DNA from: Paenibacillus sp. MAHUQ-63
GTDB taxonomy: Bacteria; Bacillota; Bacilli; Paenibacillales; NBRC-103111
Length of the DNA stretch: 64,000 nt
Assembly: GCF_028765165.1 (NCBI RefSeq)
Contig: NZ_JARADB010000002.1
Location: forward strand, 930,001 to 994,000
Direction: 5' to 3'
Part shown: in pieces, positions 41,356 through 50,364 of the stretch
How the letters are laid out: each line of letters opens with the position of its first letter
How positions within the stretch are numbered: the first letter of the stretch is position 1
The notes under the pieces: generated by a model
The model's database searches: none
The model's input: the letters and a program-made list of their open reading frames with translations, nothing else
What the model was told of the DNA's origin: nothing
Made by a program: the position numbers and the translations under genes

Positions 41356-42534
41356 ATGTACGGAGCACCACTATCGAAACAAGCCAAAAAAATCATGCTG
41401 CTGGGTTCAGGCGAGCTCGGCAAAGAAGTTGTGATTGAAGCCCAGCGTCTCGGCATTGAAACGATTGCCGTCGACCGTTATGCGCACGCCCCGGCGATGC
41501 AGGTCGCTCACCGCAGTCATGTGATCAATATGCTGGACGGCGAGCAGCTCAGAGCGCTGATCCAGCAAGAGCAACCGGATTTGATCGTTCCTGAGATTGA
41601 AGCAATCGCGACGCCGGAGCTTGTTGAACTGGAGAAAGAGGGCTATCGCGTGATTCCAACGGCTACCGCTTCCCGCTTGACGATGGATCGGGAAGGGATT
41701 CGCCGGCTGGCTTCGGAAACGTTGCAGCTGAGAACGGCGAAATACGCGTTCGCCAACTCGCTGGAAGAGCTCCATGCCGCCGTTGCCGAAATCGGTACAC
41801 CGTGTGTGATCAAGCCGATCATGAGCTCTTCGGGCAAAGGTCAAAGCGTATGCCGCACGCCGGAGGGTGTGGAACAATCGTGGAACATCGCGATGGAAGG
41901 CGGACGGGCCAAAAATGCGCGAGTGATCGTAGAAGAATTCATTCATTTCGAATCGGAAATTACGCTGCTGACCGTTCGCTCCGTATCCGGAACGACCTAC
42001 TGCGAACCGATCGGTCATATTCAGAAAGACGGCGACTACATCGAATCGTGGCAGCCGCACGAGATGACTGAGGCGCAAATTGCGGACGCGCAGCACATGG
42101 CCAAGACGATCACTGACGCGCTTGGCGGCTATGGGATCTACGGAGTCGAGCTGTTCTTGACGAAAGATGGCGTGTATTTCAGTGAAGTGTCGCCTCGCCC
42201 GCACGATACGGGGATGGTGACGATGGCAACCCAGGATTTGAGCGAGTTCGCTTTGCACGCACGAGCGATTCTGGGGCTGCCGATTACCGGCATTCGTCTG
42301 CTGACGCCGGGAGCCAGCTATACGCTCAAAGCCGACCGCGAGCAAGTCGAATACACGATCAGCGGCTTGGAAGAGGCTTTGTCCGTGCCCAATACGCAGG
42401 TCCGCGTGTTCGGCAAGCCGGAGACGAAGGTAGGACGCCGCATGGCCGTAGCGTTAAGCAGCGGCACGACGGTTCAAGAAGCGCGCAGCTTTGCGAAGGA
42501 AGCGGCAGGTAAGCTGAGACTGAACTACGAGTGA
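41356..42534 (+). CDS. purT: Formate-dependent phosphoribosylglycinamide formyltransferase
   Basis: A 392-residue ATP-grasp enzyme of the PurT family: it forms formyl-GAR from GAR, formate and ATP in purine synthesis, an alternative to PurN. Visible are [12 protein letters not shown] at the start, PEIEAIAT, the ATP-grasp run [12 protein letters not shown], and the metal/substrate region [30 protein letters not shown] precedes the ATG. A single gene with no purine-operon neighbours, and no purine riboswitch was recognised in the leader. Confidence 0.92.
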   Translation: MYGAPLSKQAKKIMLLGSGELGKEVVIEAQRLGIETIAVDRYAHAPAMQVAHRSHVINMLDGEQLRALIQQEQPDLIVPEIEAIATPELVELEKEGYRVIPTATASRLTMDREGIRRLASETLQLRTAKYAFANSLEELHAAVAEIGTPCVIKPIMSSSGKGQSVCRTPEGVEQSWNIAMEGGRAKNARVIVEEFIHFESEITLLTVRSVSGTTYCEPIGHIQKDGDYIESWQPHEMTEAQIADAQHMAKTITDALGGYGIYGVELFLTKDGVYFSEVSPRPHDTGMVTMATQDLSEFALHARAILGLPITGIRLLTPGASYTLKADREQVEYTISGLEEALSVPNTQVRVFGKPETKVGRRMAVALSSGTTVQEARSFAKEAAGKLRLNYE

Positions 42535-42674
42535 TTGATTGCCAGGTTTAGGTTTTGAAAGCTTTAGACTCTTTTGGCACTTTAGGCTCTTAAGATGCTT
42601 TAAGTGCTTTAAGTGTCAGGGATTAAGAGATAAGAAATCATAATAGCTGCTTGTCATCTTCAGGAGGAACCTAC

Positions 42675-43154
42675 ATGGAAGCGAAACCAGCAAGACTCTC
42701 CCGAACCGTGCTGACCGAAATTATTTTACCTGCGGACACCAATTACCATAATACCGTTTTCGGCGGGCGTGTCATGCAGTATATTGACAAAGTGGCAACC
42801 ATTGCTTCTATGCGCCATTCGCGGCGCGGAGTCGTGACGGCATCGAGCGACAGCTTGGATTTCTTTGCGCCGGTTAAGTTGGGCGAAGCGATTCAATTGG
42901 AAGCGTTCGTCACGTGGACGCATCGCAGCTCGATGGAAGTTTTCGTGAAAATCGAATCGGAAAATTTGCTGACCGGTGAGAAGAAGCGCACGGCCAACTC
43001 TTATTTAACCTTCGTAGCGTTGGATGAATACGGCCAGCCTTGTCCGGTACCGGGGATTATTCCGGAGACTGAGGAAGAGAAGCGCCTTTTCGAAACGGCT
43101 GAAACGCGGTATGCCGCGCGCAAACTGCGAAAAGAAGAGCGTAAATATGAGTAA
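42675..43154 (+). CDS. ykhA: Acyl-CoA thioesterase, YkhA-like hotdog protein
   Basis: A 159-residue hotdog-fold thioesterase of the YkhA/BACH type: TNYHNTVFGGRVMQYIDKVA carries the family's Asn/Gly/Asp active-site region, and ASSDSLDFFAPV follows. Such enzymes cleave acyl-CoA to free acid and CoA. CAGGAGGAACC supports ATG 42,675; an upstream in-frame ATG at 42,651 has no site. Followed by a terminator. Confidence 0.85.
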   Translation: MEAKPARLSRTVLTEIILPADTNYHNTVFGGRVMQYIDKVATIASMRHSRRGVVTASSDSLDFFAPVKLGEAIQLEAFVTWTHRSSMEVFVKIESENLLTGEKKRTANSYLTFVALDEYGQPCPVPGIIPETEEEKRLFETAETRYAARKLRKEERKYE

Positions 43155-43157
43155 CTA

Positions 43158-43186
43158 AAGCAGTCCCCGCGGGGGCTGCTTTTTTT
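43158..43186 (+). terminator. Terminator after the thioesterase gene
   Basis: AAGCAGTCCCC and GGGGCTGCTT with a G-T wobble, then a T run. Confidence 0.85.
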
Positions 43187-43379
43187 GCGTAGTCCGGGGG
43201 AGACAGCGAAGTTTACAGAGAGAGTGCGTTCTTCAGAGTGACCATCCAGTTACGATCCCGTTGGCTCATGAAAGGGACATGGAGGAGAAGTGCGCACCGG
43301 GCGACCCATATTTTAGTAGGCATCCGCCAGGAAATGGGTTATTATGGTAAAAGAACTTTCCGTCCGAAAGGAGACACGC

Positions 43380-43655
43380 ATGGCAAGAACGTTTTTCAAA
43401 TCAATCGTTTTCGCTTGTCTTTTCCTCGTTGTCTACTACATCATTCAGATGGCATGGGGGTACTACATGGTTATGAAGTACACGCCCGATATTGTGCAGG
43501 CATACTCGGCAAGCGAGCATTTAAGCAGCAAGGTGTCGTTTGGCGTCTCTGCCAGCACATCGGAGATGCTTATCGAATCCGCGTCGATCCTTGTTTTAGG
43601 TATCGCGATTTACATGCTATGCAGCTATTTTTTGCACAAAATAAGAAGCATTTGA
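43380..43655 (+). CDS. Small membrane protein of unknown function
   Basis: Ninety-one residues from ATG 43,380, chosen because CGAAAGGAGACA lies just upstream. Two hydrophobic segments are predicted, FFKSIVFACLFLVVYYI near 5-25 and SILVLGIAIYMLCSYFL near 68-85, with a polar loop between. No family recognised. It lies upstream of the AIM24-family gene but 90 bases apart. Confidence 0.6.
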   Translation: MARTFFKSIVFACLFLVVYYIIQMAWGYYMVMKYTPDIVQAYSASEHLSSKVSFGVSASTSEMLIESASILVLGIAIYMLCSYFLHKIRSI

Positions 43656-43744
43656 AACCAAATATCGAGATATTCGTAAGGAATGGGACAGAAATGAGGA
43701 AATCTTGTTTGTTTTGAATCCTATTATCGGAGGTTATTTCTTCT

Positions 43745-44539
43745 ATGAATGCTCATGAAATCGATTATCGCGTGTTAGGTAATGAAATGCAGTACGTCGA
43801 AATTGAATTGGACCCGGGTGAAAGCGTTGTTGCAGAAGCCGGAAGTATGATGATGATGGATCAGAGCATCCAGATGGAGACGGTGTTTGGCGATGGTTCC
43901 AGTGATAATAAAGGGTTCATGGGCAAGCTGCTCGGAGCGGGCAAGCGGCTGCTGACCGGCGAAAGCTTATTTATGACGGTTTTCACGAACCAAAGCCGCA
44001 GCGGGAAAGAACAAGTTACATTTGCAGCTCCGTATCCCGGCAAAATTATTCCGATGGACTTATCTACGTTAGGCGGCAAGTTAATTTGTCAAAAAGATTC
44101 GTTCCTTTGCGCAGCCAAAGGCGTCTCGGTTGGCATTGCGTTCCAGCGTAAGCTGGGGGCGGGCTTCTTCGGCGGCGAAGGCTTCATTATGCAAAAGATC
44201 GAAGGCGACGGCCTTGCATTCGTACATGCGGGCGGCTCGATCTGCGAGCGCGTGCTTCGCCCAGGTGAGGTGATTCGCGTGGATACCGGCTGTCTGGTAG
44301 CCATGACGCAAGAGGTCGATTATGATATCGAAATGGTCAAAGGGGTCAAAACGGCCCTGTTCGGCGGCGAAGGATTATTCTTCGCTACGCTTCGCGGACC
44401 TGGCCGGGTGTGGATTCAATCGCTGCCGTTCAGCCGATTGGCGGATCGCATGGCTTCCGCAGCTCGCGCAGGCGGCAGGAAGGAAGAAGGCGGCATTCTG
44501 GGCGGCTTGGGGAATTTATTGGACGGCGACGGCAGATAA
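43745..44539 (+). CDS. AIM24/TIGR00266-family protein
   Basis: A 264-residue protein of the AIM24 (TIGR00266) family: a Gly-rich beta-helix with [16 protein letters not shown] near 25-40, FTNQS near 80, [12 protein letters not shown] and DTGCLVAMT. Function in bacteria is not known; it may be membrane-associated. ATCGGAGG stands before the ATG. A terminator follows directly. Confidence 0.82.
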   Translation: MNAHEIDYRVLGNEMQYVEIELDPGESVVAEAGSMMMMDQSIQMETVFGDGSSDNKGFMGKLLGAGKRLLTGESLFMTVFTNQSRSGKEQVTFAAPYPGKIIPMDLSTLGGKLICQKDSFLCAAKGVSVGIAFQRKLGAGFFGGEGFIMQKIEGDGLAFVHAGGSICERVLRPGEVIRVDTGCLVAMTQEVDYDIEMVKGVKTALFGGEGLFFATLRGPGRVWIQSLPFSRLADRMASAARAGGRKEEGGILGGLGNLLDGDGR

Positions 44540-44558
44540 ATGCTTATGACGTAAAATG

Positions 44559-44601
44559 AAAAGGTGCTGAGCAGCTTGGAGATGCTCAGCACCTTTTTTT
44601 G
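44559..44601 (+). terminator. Strong terminator after the AIM24-family gene
   Basis: AAAAGGTGCTGAGCA and TGCTCAGCACCTTTT, a long perfect stem, then T. Confidence 0.92.
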
Positions 44602-44637
44602 GTGTGCTTTTTGCAGAATACGATGCCTTCTTGATTC

Positions 44638-44771
44638 TAGCGGACAGAGGCAGCCGCTATTTTGCGAATTTATGCCATTTAGCGAGTGTAACGGACACAC
44701 ACGCCGTTATTTGCACAATTCCAAGGCTTATGCTGAGAAATAACCGCAAATAAGGTCACCTGTGTCCGTTA
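44638..44771. repeat. Intergenic repeat units, TAACGGACA family
   Basis: Three related units in 134 bases: TAGCGGACA...CCGCTATTTTGC at 44,638-44,665, TAACGGACA...CCGTTATTTGC at 44,689-44,714, and an inverted GCAAATAAGG...GTCCGTTA at 44,746-44,771. Each has short internal dyad symmetry. They lie between two convergent transcripts. This looks like a dispersed intergenic repeat family; copies outside the window cannot be checked. Confidence 0.5.
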
Positions 44772-44835
44772 GAAGTGAAATCAGGCGATTTTCATCCATT
44801 TAGCGGCTCTGGAGACCGTTAGAGAGAACACGAAA

Positions 44836-44865
44836 GAAAAACCCCGGCCATTCGAATGGCCGGGG
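44836..44865 (-). terminator. Terminator of the sulfate transporter operon
   Basis: CCCCGGCCATTCGAATGGCCGGGG is a perfect palindrome (44,842-44,865 overall stem region), followed on the minus strand by T residues. It ends the transcript after sbp. Confidence 0.9.
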
Positions 44866-44874
44866 ACACCTTCC

Positions 44875-45981
44875 TTACTTCGCTCCGCCCTCTGCCAGGA
44901 TTGTTTCCCAGATGGCGCCTTTGCCGTAAAGCTCTTTGTTGACTTTGTCCCAACCGCCAAGGTATTCAATGTTGAATAGGCCGGCCGGCGTGGTGTAGTT
45001 TTTCTCGTACTGCTTCGCTACTTCCGGAAGCACGGAACGGAAGCCTTTGTCGGCGAACACTTTTTGCGCATCAGCGCTCCACAAGAAATCGCGGAATGCT
45101 TCAACGGCTGCGCGGTTGCCGTGCTTATCGACGTTTTTATCGATAATGGCAACCGGATTTTCGATGGACGTCGTGTACTGCGGAATCACTTCCACATACT
45201 TTTTGCCCGCTTGAATCCGGGAAATAAGCTCGTTCTCGTACGTGACGATGGCATCGCCTACGCCTTTATCGAAGGTGGCGAGAGAGTCTGCGCCGCTTTT
45301 ATCGAGCACTTTGATGTTTTTGTACACCTTGGCTACATAATCTTTGGCGAAGGCCGGATCTTTCTTCCCGGCAGCCTCGGAAACTTTCAGACCGGCGCCG
45401 TAGATCGCGTTGATATCCCATTTGGCTCCGCCGGATGTGCTCGGGTTCGGGATCAGCACTTCAACGCCTGGCTTCGCCAAGTCTTCCCAGTCCTTGATGC
45501 CTTTCGGATTGCCTTCGCGAACGCCGATGGCTGCAATGGAAGCGGTGATATTCCCTTTAAACTGGTTATTTTTCCAGTCGTGTGTAATAAGGCCTTTCTC
45601 GACGATTTTCTGGATGTCACCTTCCAATGACAACGGTGCAATGTCGGCTTCGAAACCTTGAATGATCGCCGTAGCTTGGGAACCGGAAGCTACGTAGGAT
45701 TCTTGGAATTCTACGGTTTGACCGGTTTTCTTTTTCCACTCTTCTTTGAATTTGGGCAGGATGACATCGAAGGAGTCCTTCAGAATGGAGTAAGCGCCGA
45801 TCGTAATCGTTACTTTACCGCCTTCTGCTTTTGGCGTTGCGCTCGCTGCCGCCGCCGTGGTTGCAGCTGCCGATGAAGCAGGCGCATTTGCCGATTTGGT
45901 GCCTGTTCCGCAAGCGGTCAATGCGATGCTTGCTGTTACGAGTGCGGCAGTGACAAGGCCAAGTGATTTGAATGATTTCAT
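44875..45981 (-). CDS. sbp: Sulfate ABC transporter substrate-binding lipoprotein
   Basis: About 368 residues. A lipoprotein signal ends in ALTAC (Cys 24), then an Ala/Ser-rich linker. The mature part is a periplasmic-binding-protein fold of the sulfate/thiosulfate type: ESYVASGSQATAI, IPNPSTSGGAKWDINAIYG and TYENELI. It captures sulfate outside the membrane. ATG 45,981 has GGGGAG upstream; a longer frame to 46,062 would run into cysA and is rejected. It is the last gene of the operon, 37 bases after cysA. Confidence 0.9.
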   Translation of the reverse strand: MKSFKSLGLVTAALVTASIALTACGTGTKSANAPASSAAATTAAAASATPKAEGGKVTITIGAYSILKDSFDVILPKFKEEWKKKTGQTVEFQESYVASGSQATAIIQGFEADIAPLSLEGDIQKIVEKGLITHDWKNNQFKGNITASIAAIGVREGNPKGIKDWEDLAKPGVEVLIPNPSTSGGAKWDINAIYGAGLKVSEAAGKKDPAFAKDYVAKVYKNIKVLDKSGADSLATFDKGVGDAIVTYENELISRIQAGKKYVEVIPQYTTSIENPVAIIDKNVDKHGNRAAVEAFRDFLWSADAQKVFADKGFRSVLPEVAKQYEKNYTTPAGLFNIEYLGGWDKVNKELYGKGAIWETILAEGGAK

Positions 45982-46018
45982 AGTGTTACAACTCCCCTTC
46001 ATGATTGTGTTTATTTTT

Positions 46019-47104
46019 TTATATAAAAACAGGCAGCGGATCTTGTTTCGCCTGATTCTCAATGACGATGTTCTCGGTTTGGGTGAAAACGGACATTTGG
46101 TGAATGAGAATGTTCACTTCGTCTCCGGGTTGATAAATTTTCTCTTTCACGGATTGATAAGCGAACAATTTCAGGTCGCCTGTGGCAATTTCCAAATACC
46201 AGGAATCACCGCGGAAATGTACATGCGTGACCTTGCCTTTCTCCCCGGCTGTCGCAAGATGGCTGACATCGTGAGGACGCACTTCGATGGACTCGGGACG
46301 GATGAGCACATGCACATCCGATAGCCAGCGCCCGTCTTGCTGGATGGTATCCAGGTAAGGGAAGCCGTTCAGCGGCACATACTTGGCAATGACGTTGGAT
46401 TCACCGATAAACGATGCAACGAAAGAGGAGGCAGGCTGCGTGTAAATTTCCCATGGACTGCCTTGCTGCTCGATTTTGCCGCCCTGCACAATAATGATCT
46501 CGTCGGCGACTTCGATAGCCTCATCCTGGTCATGGGTAACGAACAAGGTCGTAACTTTGAACTCGTCGATCAGGTTGCGCAGCCATAGTCGCAGTTCTTT
46601 GCGGATTTTCGCGTCAATCGCCGCGAACGGTTCATCGAGCAGGAGCAACTGGGGCTCCGGTGCCAAAGCTCTGGCGAAAGCAACCCGCTGCCGTTGTCCT
46701 CCGGAAAGCTGATGCGGATATTTGTGCTCGTTGCCGGCGAGACCCATCAGATGAAGCAAGTAAGTAACCCGCTCGCGGATGAATGCTTTCGGTTTTTTCA
46801 ATACTTTGAGGCCGTAGGCGACATTATCGAACACGGTCATATGCTTGAAGAGGGCGTAGCTTTGGAAAACAAAGCCGATGCCCCGCTCTTGAACGGGCAG
46901 ATGCGTGGCCAGCTTGCCGTCGAAGTAAATGTCTCCGGTCGTCGGACTTTCGAGTCCGGACAGCATGCGCAGGATGGACGTTTTGCCGCCGCCGCTGGGT
47001 CCGATCAAGCCTACGAGATGGCCTTTCGTAACCGAGAAATTCACATCTTTGATGGCATGAAAGGCGCCGAAGTGTTTATTGAGATTTCTGACTTCAATAT
47101 GCAT
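46019..47104 (-). CDS. cysA: Sulfate ABC transporter ATP-binding protein
   Basis: A 361-residue ABC ATPase: Walker A GPSGGGKTS (35-43), signature LSGGQRQR near 133, DEPFAAID and the H-loop VTHDQDE. A C-terminal regulatory (TOBE-like) domain spans about 240-361. It energises sulfate import through CysT/CysW. AAGGAGGAAC precedes the ATG; cysW ends 12 bases upstream. Confidence 0.93.
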   Translation of the reverse strand: MHIEVRNLNKHFGAFHAIKDVNFSVTKGHLVGLIGPSGGGKTSILRMLSGLESPTTGDIYFDGKLATHLPVQERGIGFVFQSYALFKHMTVFDNVAYGLKVLKKPKAFIRERVTYLLHLMGLAGNEHKYPHQLSGGQRQRVAFARALAPEPQLLLLDEPFAAIDAKIRKELRLWLRNLIDEFKVTTLFVTHDQDEAIEVADEIIIVQGGKIEQQGSPWEIYTQPASSFVASFIGESNVIAKYVPLNGFPYLDTIQQDGRWLSDVHVLIRPESIEVRPHDVSHLATAGEKGKVTHVHFRGDSWYLEIATGDLKLFAYQSVKEKIYQPGDEVNILIHQMSVFTQTENIVIENQAKQDPLPVFI

Positions 47105-47116
47105 GGGAGTTCCTCC

Positions 47117-47923
47117 TTAATGACTTCTCAATTTCTCGCTTCTTCGTTTCAGCCACTCCAGCGCTAAAAGGATCGAAATGGAAATAAGACCTAGTACGAA
47201 TGCGACGCTATTCGCCGCTGTGAGCTGGAATTGCTCGGCGTCTTGATAAACGAGCGTAGTTGCCGTCTGCGTTTGGTTAATGATGTTGCCTGACACGACG
47301 AGAATGGAGCCGAATTCGCCAAGCGATCTGGCGATGGTTAAAATAAGTCCGTACACGACGCCCCACCGGATGCCCGGCCAGGTGATTTGGAAGAACGTAC
47401 GCCAAGGACCTGCGCCTAATGTGGCGGAAGCTTCTTCCGATTGCGTACCGATTTCTTCGAGCAGAGGAACGACTTCCCGCACCATGAGAGGGAACGTAAT
47501 GAACATAGTCGCCAGGATCATCCCGGGAATGGCATAAACAACTTTCATCTGATGATCTTCCATGAATGCGCCCAAAGCGGTATTCGGACCGAAGATAAGA
47601 ATGACCATTAGACCGACGATGACGGGAGATACGGCAAAAGGCAAATCAATTATGGCATTGATGAATGGTTTCAATTTACGTGAGATCCAGGAACCTCTTA
47701 CGATTTCCAAAGAAAGATAGACGCCTACAATCGTATTCAGCAGTGTAACGACAACGACGATGATGAGTGAAATTTTCATAGCGTGCAGCGCTTCAGGTCT
47801 TGTCAACGAATCGAGAAAGGCTTGCGGTCCTTCTTCGAAAGCACCGAACGCAACGCCGAGGAACGGCAGCATGATAAGCAGGAATATGACCAGGAACGAA
47901 ATGCCGATTAATAGTTTTCTCAT
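47117..47923 (-). CDS. cysW: Sulfate ABC transporter permease CysW
   Basis: A 268-residue permease with about six membrane helices and the EAA-type loop EEASATLGAGPWRTFFQI that docks on CysA. AAAGGGGCG supports ATG 47,923, which overlaps the cysT stop as ATGA; a longer frame from 47,965 lies within cysT. It forms the membrane channel with CysT. Confidence 0.92.
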   Translation of the reverse strand: MRKLLIGISFLVIFLLIMLPFLGVAFGAFEEGPQAFLDSLTRPEALHAMKISLIIVVVVTLLNTIVGVYLSLEIVRGSWISRKLKPFINAIIDLPFAVSPVIVGLMVILIFGPNTALGAFMEDHQMKVVYAIPGMILATMFITFPLMVREVVPLLEEIGTQSEEASATLGAGPWRTFFQITWPGIRWGVVYGLILTIARSLGEFGSILVVSGNIINQTQTATTLVYQDAEQFQLTAANSVAFVLGLISISILLALEWLKRRSEKLRSH

Positions 47924-48753
47924 GCAAGGCGCCCCTTTCCGCGTGTCAGTACATTGATGATCCACAGAATGAGAAGCGACAATGTAAGGAGCACGAGTGA
48001 GATGGCGGCGGCCCCTTCAGGGTTGTAATTTTGCGTTTCACCGTATATATAGACCGATGCGACCATCGTTTTGCCCGGTAAATTACCGGATATGAGGGAG
48101 ATGGCGCCGAATTCGGCTAATGATCGAGAGAAGGCAAGCATACTGCCGGCGAGAATGCCGGGAAGAACAGCCGGAAAGACGATGCGGCAGAATGTATAGA
48201 AGCGGCTGGCGCCAAGCGTGAAGCTGGCTTGCTCTTCAGCCGGATCGATCTGCTCCAGCAATGGCTGAACGGTTCTTACGACGAAGGGAAATGTGACGAA
48301 TACTAACCCGATGACGATCGCCGTTTGGTTGTAAAGCAGCTTGATACCGGCATGCTCCAACCAGGCGCCCAGTGGACTGGAAGGACCGAGCAGCGTAAGA
48401 AACATGAGTCCGGCAACGGATGTCGGAAGCGAGAAGGGAAGATCGACCATGCTGTTGAGAATGCTCTTCCCGCGGAAGCTGTACCTGACAAGAACGTACG
48501 CGATAATAGTGCCAATGAGTGCTTGAATAATCGTTGAAATAATGCTGAGCTTAACCGTCAGCAAGATGGACTTCCAGGCTAAAGGTCCAGTGACTTCACT
48601 CCAGAATGGTTCCCATCCCAAAGAGAATCCTTTGAAATAAATAGAACCGATCGGGATCAAAAGAAGCACGATCAAATAGCCGATAAGCACAGATCGAACC
48701 GTAGCTTTAAACACCGATTTAACCACATTACACCACCCATTTTTATTAAACAT
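47920..48753 (-). CDS. cysT: Sulfate ABC transporter permease CysT
   Basis: A 277-residue permease with six hydrophobic segments and the EAA loop EEQASFTLGASRFYTFCRI. It pairs with CysW. It is the first gene of the operon, 28 bases behind a strong promoter. An in-frame ATG sits a few codons in; the first ATG at 48,753 is taken. A-rich leader without an evident riboswitch. Confidence 0.92.
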   Translation of the reverse strand: MFNKNGWCNVVKSVFKATVRSVLIGYLIVLLLIPIGSIYFKGFSLGWEPFWSEVTGPLAWKSILLTVKLSIISTIIQALIGTIIAYVLVRYSFRGKSILNSMVDLPFSLPTSVAGLMFLTLLGPSSPLGAWLEHAGIKLLYNQTAIVIGLVFVTFPFVVRTVQPLLEQIDPAEEQASFTLGASRFYTFCRIVFPAVLPGILAGSMLAFSRSLAEFGAISLISGNLPGKTMVASVYIYGETQNYNPEGAAAISLVLLTLSLLILWIINVLTRGKGRLA

Positions 48754-48780
48754 AGTGTTTTACTCGGAATAATAAGATGA

Positions 48781-48809
48781 ATATAACAGTGTGTGGTCAA
48801 ATTTGTCAA
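48781..48809 (-). promoter_or_regulatory. Sigma-A promoter of the sulfate operon
   Basis: On the minus strand: TTGACA (48,809-48,804), 17-base spacer, TTATAT (48,786-48,781). The start of transcription would lie about 20 bases before the cysT ATG. Regulation by a CymR/CysL-type repressor is expected from relatives but no site is proven here. Confidence 0.75.
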
Positions 48810-49109
48810 TATATTTATTTCAGTTCTTTATGGAAATGTTCAAAAAAATTGATAATCATCAAAAGCAGAACAGGAATAGAGCTGAATGAGTATTAGATGA
48901 AGCGATCAAATGCGCTTGTACCCAGGATAGCCGAAATGACGGTTGCAGCGCAGATTATGGGCGCCGTGGGAGGTCGTGAAAGCCCGTTGATAAATTCGTG
49001 CGGTTAATGAAGGGGGAAAATGGAAAGACTCTCACTTGAAGTGAATATGCAGCAAGGGTCCCTAATCAAATTATAGCTTTATGATCTGAAAAAAATGTTA
49101 AAAACAGGA
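48810..49109. other. Gene-free stretch between sulfate operon and hydrolase gene
   Basis: About 300 bases with no credible gene or recognised RNA. It separates two divergent promoters. Confidence 0.45.
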
Positions 49110-49138
49110 TTGACACCCTCGTACGCGGATGCTAATAT
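49110..49138 (+). promoter_or_regulatory. Sigma-A promoter of the alpha/beta hydrolase gene
   Basis: TTGACA (49,110-49,115), 17-base spacer, TAATAT (49,133-49,138). It lies downstream of the first ATG of the open frame (49,095), showing that the true start is the later ATG at 49,197. Confidence 0.75.
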
Positions 49139-49196
49139 TGGTATAACATTAATCCTCACTAATCTTATCGGAATTATACGAAAGGGAGTTTGTCTC

Positions 49197-50024
49197 ATGG
49201 AGCATGCCATCACGATACAAAGCGACGACATTGAATTAGCCGCAACGCTGCATTACCCCACGAATCAATCAGGAGCCGCTGGAGATTGTCAACGTTGGCC
49301 GCTCATCATCATCTGCCATGGCTTTATCGGAAGCCGGGTAGGGGTGGATCGGTTATTCGTGAAGGCGGCCCGTGAGTTCAGCTCGAAAGGTTACTTGGTA
49401 CTGCGCTTCGACTATGGCGGTTGCGGTGAAAGCACCGGCGAGTACGGCTCAGGCGGGCTTGATGTTCTGATCGAGCAGACGAGAAGAGTGATTGATTACG
49501 CCTTTACGATTGATTGTGTAGATCTGAGCCGTGTGATCCTGGTAGGACACAGCTTGGGAGGCGCTACGGCTGTTCTTACGGCAGCCAAGGATTCCCGGGT
49601 CAAAACGCTCGTGCTGTGGTCTGCCGTCGCACACCCGCACAACGATATCGTGCGGATCGTAGGCAAGAGCGAATACGAGAAGCTGCCGGCCGGCGGTGCG
49701 ATCGATCATCATGGCTATTCGTTATCAAGCCGTTTCTTCGATTCTTTGGCACAGCACCAGCCTTTCGAACAGCTGCGCAAGTTTAACGGCGACGTACTTG
49801 TCATACACGGTACGGCGGATGAAATCATCCCGGTCGATTATGCGCCGCTCTATCAGAAAATGTTCTGGTTGCGCAATGAGGGACAATGCGAACTGGATCT
49901 AGTGTTTCAAGCGGATCACACGTATTCGACTTCGGGTTCCACGGCGGAGCTGCTGGAGAAGACGAGCAACTGGTTAACTTTCATACAGAAAAGGAAAAAT
50001 GATTGGAACGATTGGACGATCTGA
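49197..50024 (+). CDS. Alpha/beta hydrolase
   Basis: A 275-residue serine hydrolase: HGFIGSR (oxyanion region), nucleophile motif GHSLGG, acid in HGTADEIIP, and His in QADHTYS near the end. No signal peptide. Substrate unknown; relatives include esterases and acyl-peptidase-like proteins. ATG 49,197 has GAAAGGGAG upstream and a promoter in place. It is followed closely by the YezD-like gene. Confidence 0.8.
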   Translation: MEHAITIQSDDIELAATLHYPTNQSGAAGDCQRWPLIIICHGFIGSRVGVDRLFVKAAREFSSKGYLVLRFDYGGCGESTGEYGSGGLDVLIEQTRRVIDYAFTIDCVDLSRVILVGHSLGGATAVLTAAKDSRVKTLVLWSAVAHPHNDIVRIVGKSEYEKLPAGGAIDHHGYSLSSRFFDSLAQHQPFEQLRKFNGDVLVIHGTADEIIPVDYAPLYQKMFWLRNEGQCELDLVFQADHTYSTSGSTAELLEKTSNWLTFIQKRKNDWNDWTI

Positions 50025-50044
50025 TAAGAAGCGGAGGAATGGGC

Positions 50045-50248
50045 ATGGCGAAACCATTGGAACTAGACGAATTATGGGTAGATCGAATTAAGCAAATGTT
50101 AAACGGATTGGAATACGGTTCTGTGCAAATTGTCGTGCATGACGGGAAAATCGCACAGATCGATAAAACAGAACGAAGACGATTTGACGCGCCGAATCAA
50201 TCCCAGCTGCAAGCTGTGAAAGCTGTGAAACAAACAAGCAAGGCCTAG
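50045..50248 (+). CDS. yezD: YezD-like (DUF2292) small protein
   Basis: Sixty-seven residues matching the DUF2292/YezD pattern: helix LWVDRIKQMLNGLEYGSVQI followed by VVHDGKIAQIDKTERRRF. In several bacteria this family sits with sulfate transport or assimilation genes; here the sulfate operon lies 1.3 kb away on the other strand. ATG 50,045 is chosen by spacing to GGAGGA; ATG 50,039 is too close to it. A terminator follows. Confidence 0.75.
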   Translation: MAKPLELDELWVDRIKQMLNGLEYGSVQIVVHDGKIAQIDKTERRRFDAPNQSQLQAVKAVKQTSKA

Positions 50249-50272
50249 CTATTATACATGCATGATGCAACG

Positions 50273-50306
50273 AACAGCCTCCTTTCTCCGAAAAGGGGGC
50301 TGTTTT
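50273..50306 (+). terminator. Terminator after the YezD-like gene
   Basis: AACAGCCTCCTTT and AAAAGGGGGCTGTT form a long stem, then T. Confidence 0.8.
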
Positions 50307-50364
50307 CATTTGCCAAGAACGCTATACTGAAAGCAGCGGATGAAGTTCAGAAGGGCGGGGTTTT

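Noticed and set aside
49095..49196. N-terminal extension of the alpha/beta hydrolase
   Set aside because: A consensus promoter lies inside it, and the later ATG has a proper ribosome site.
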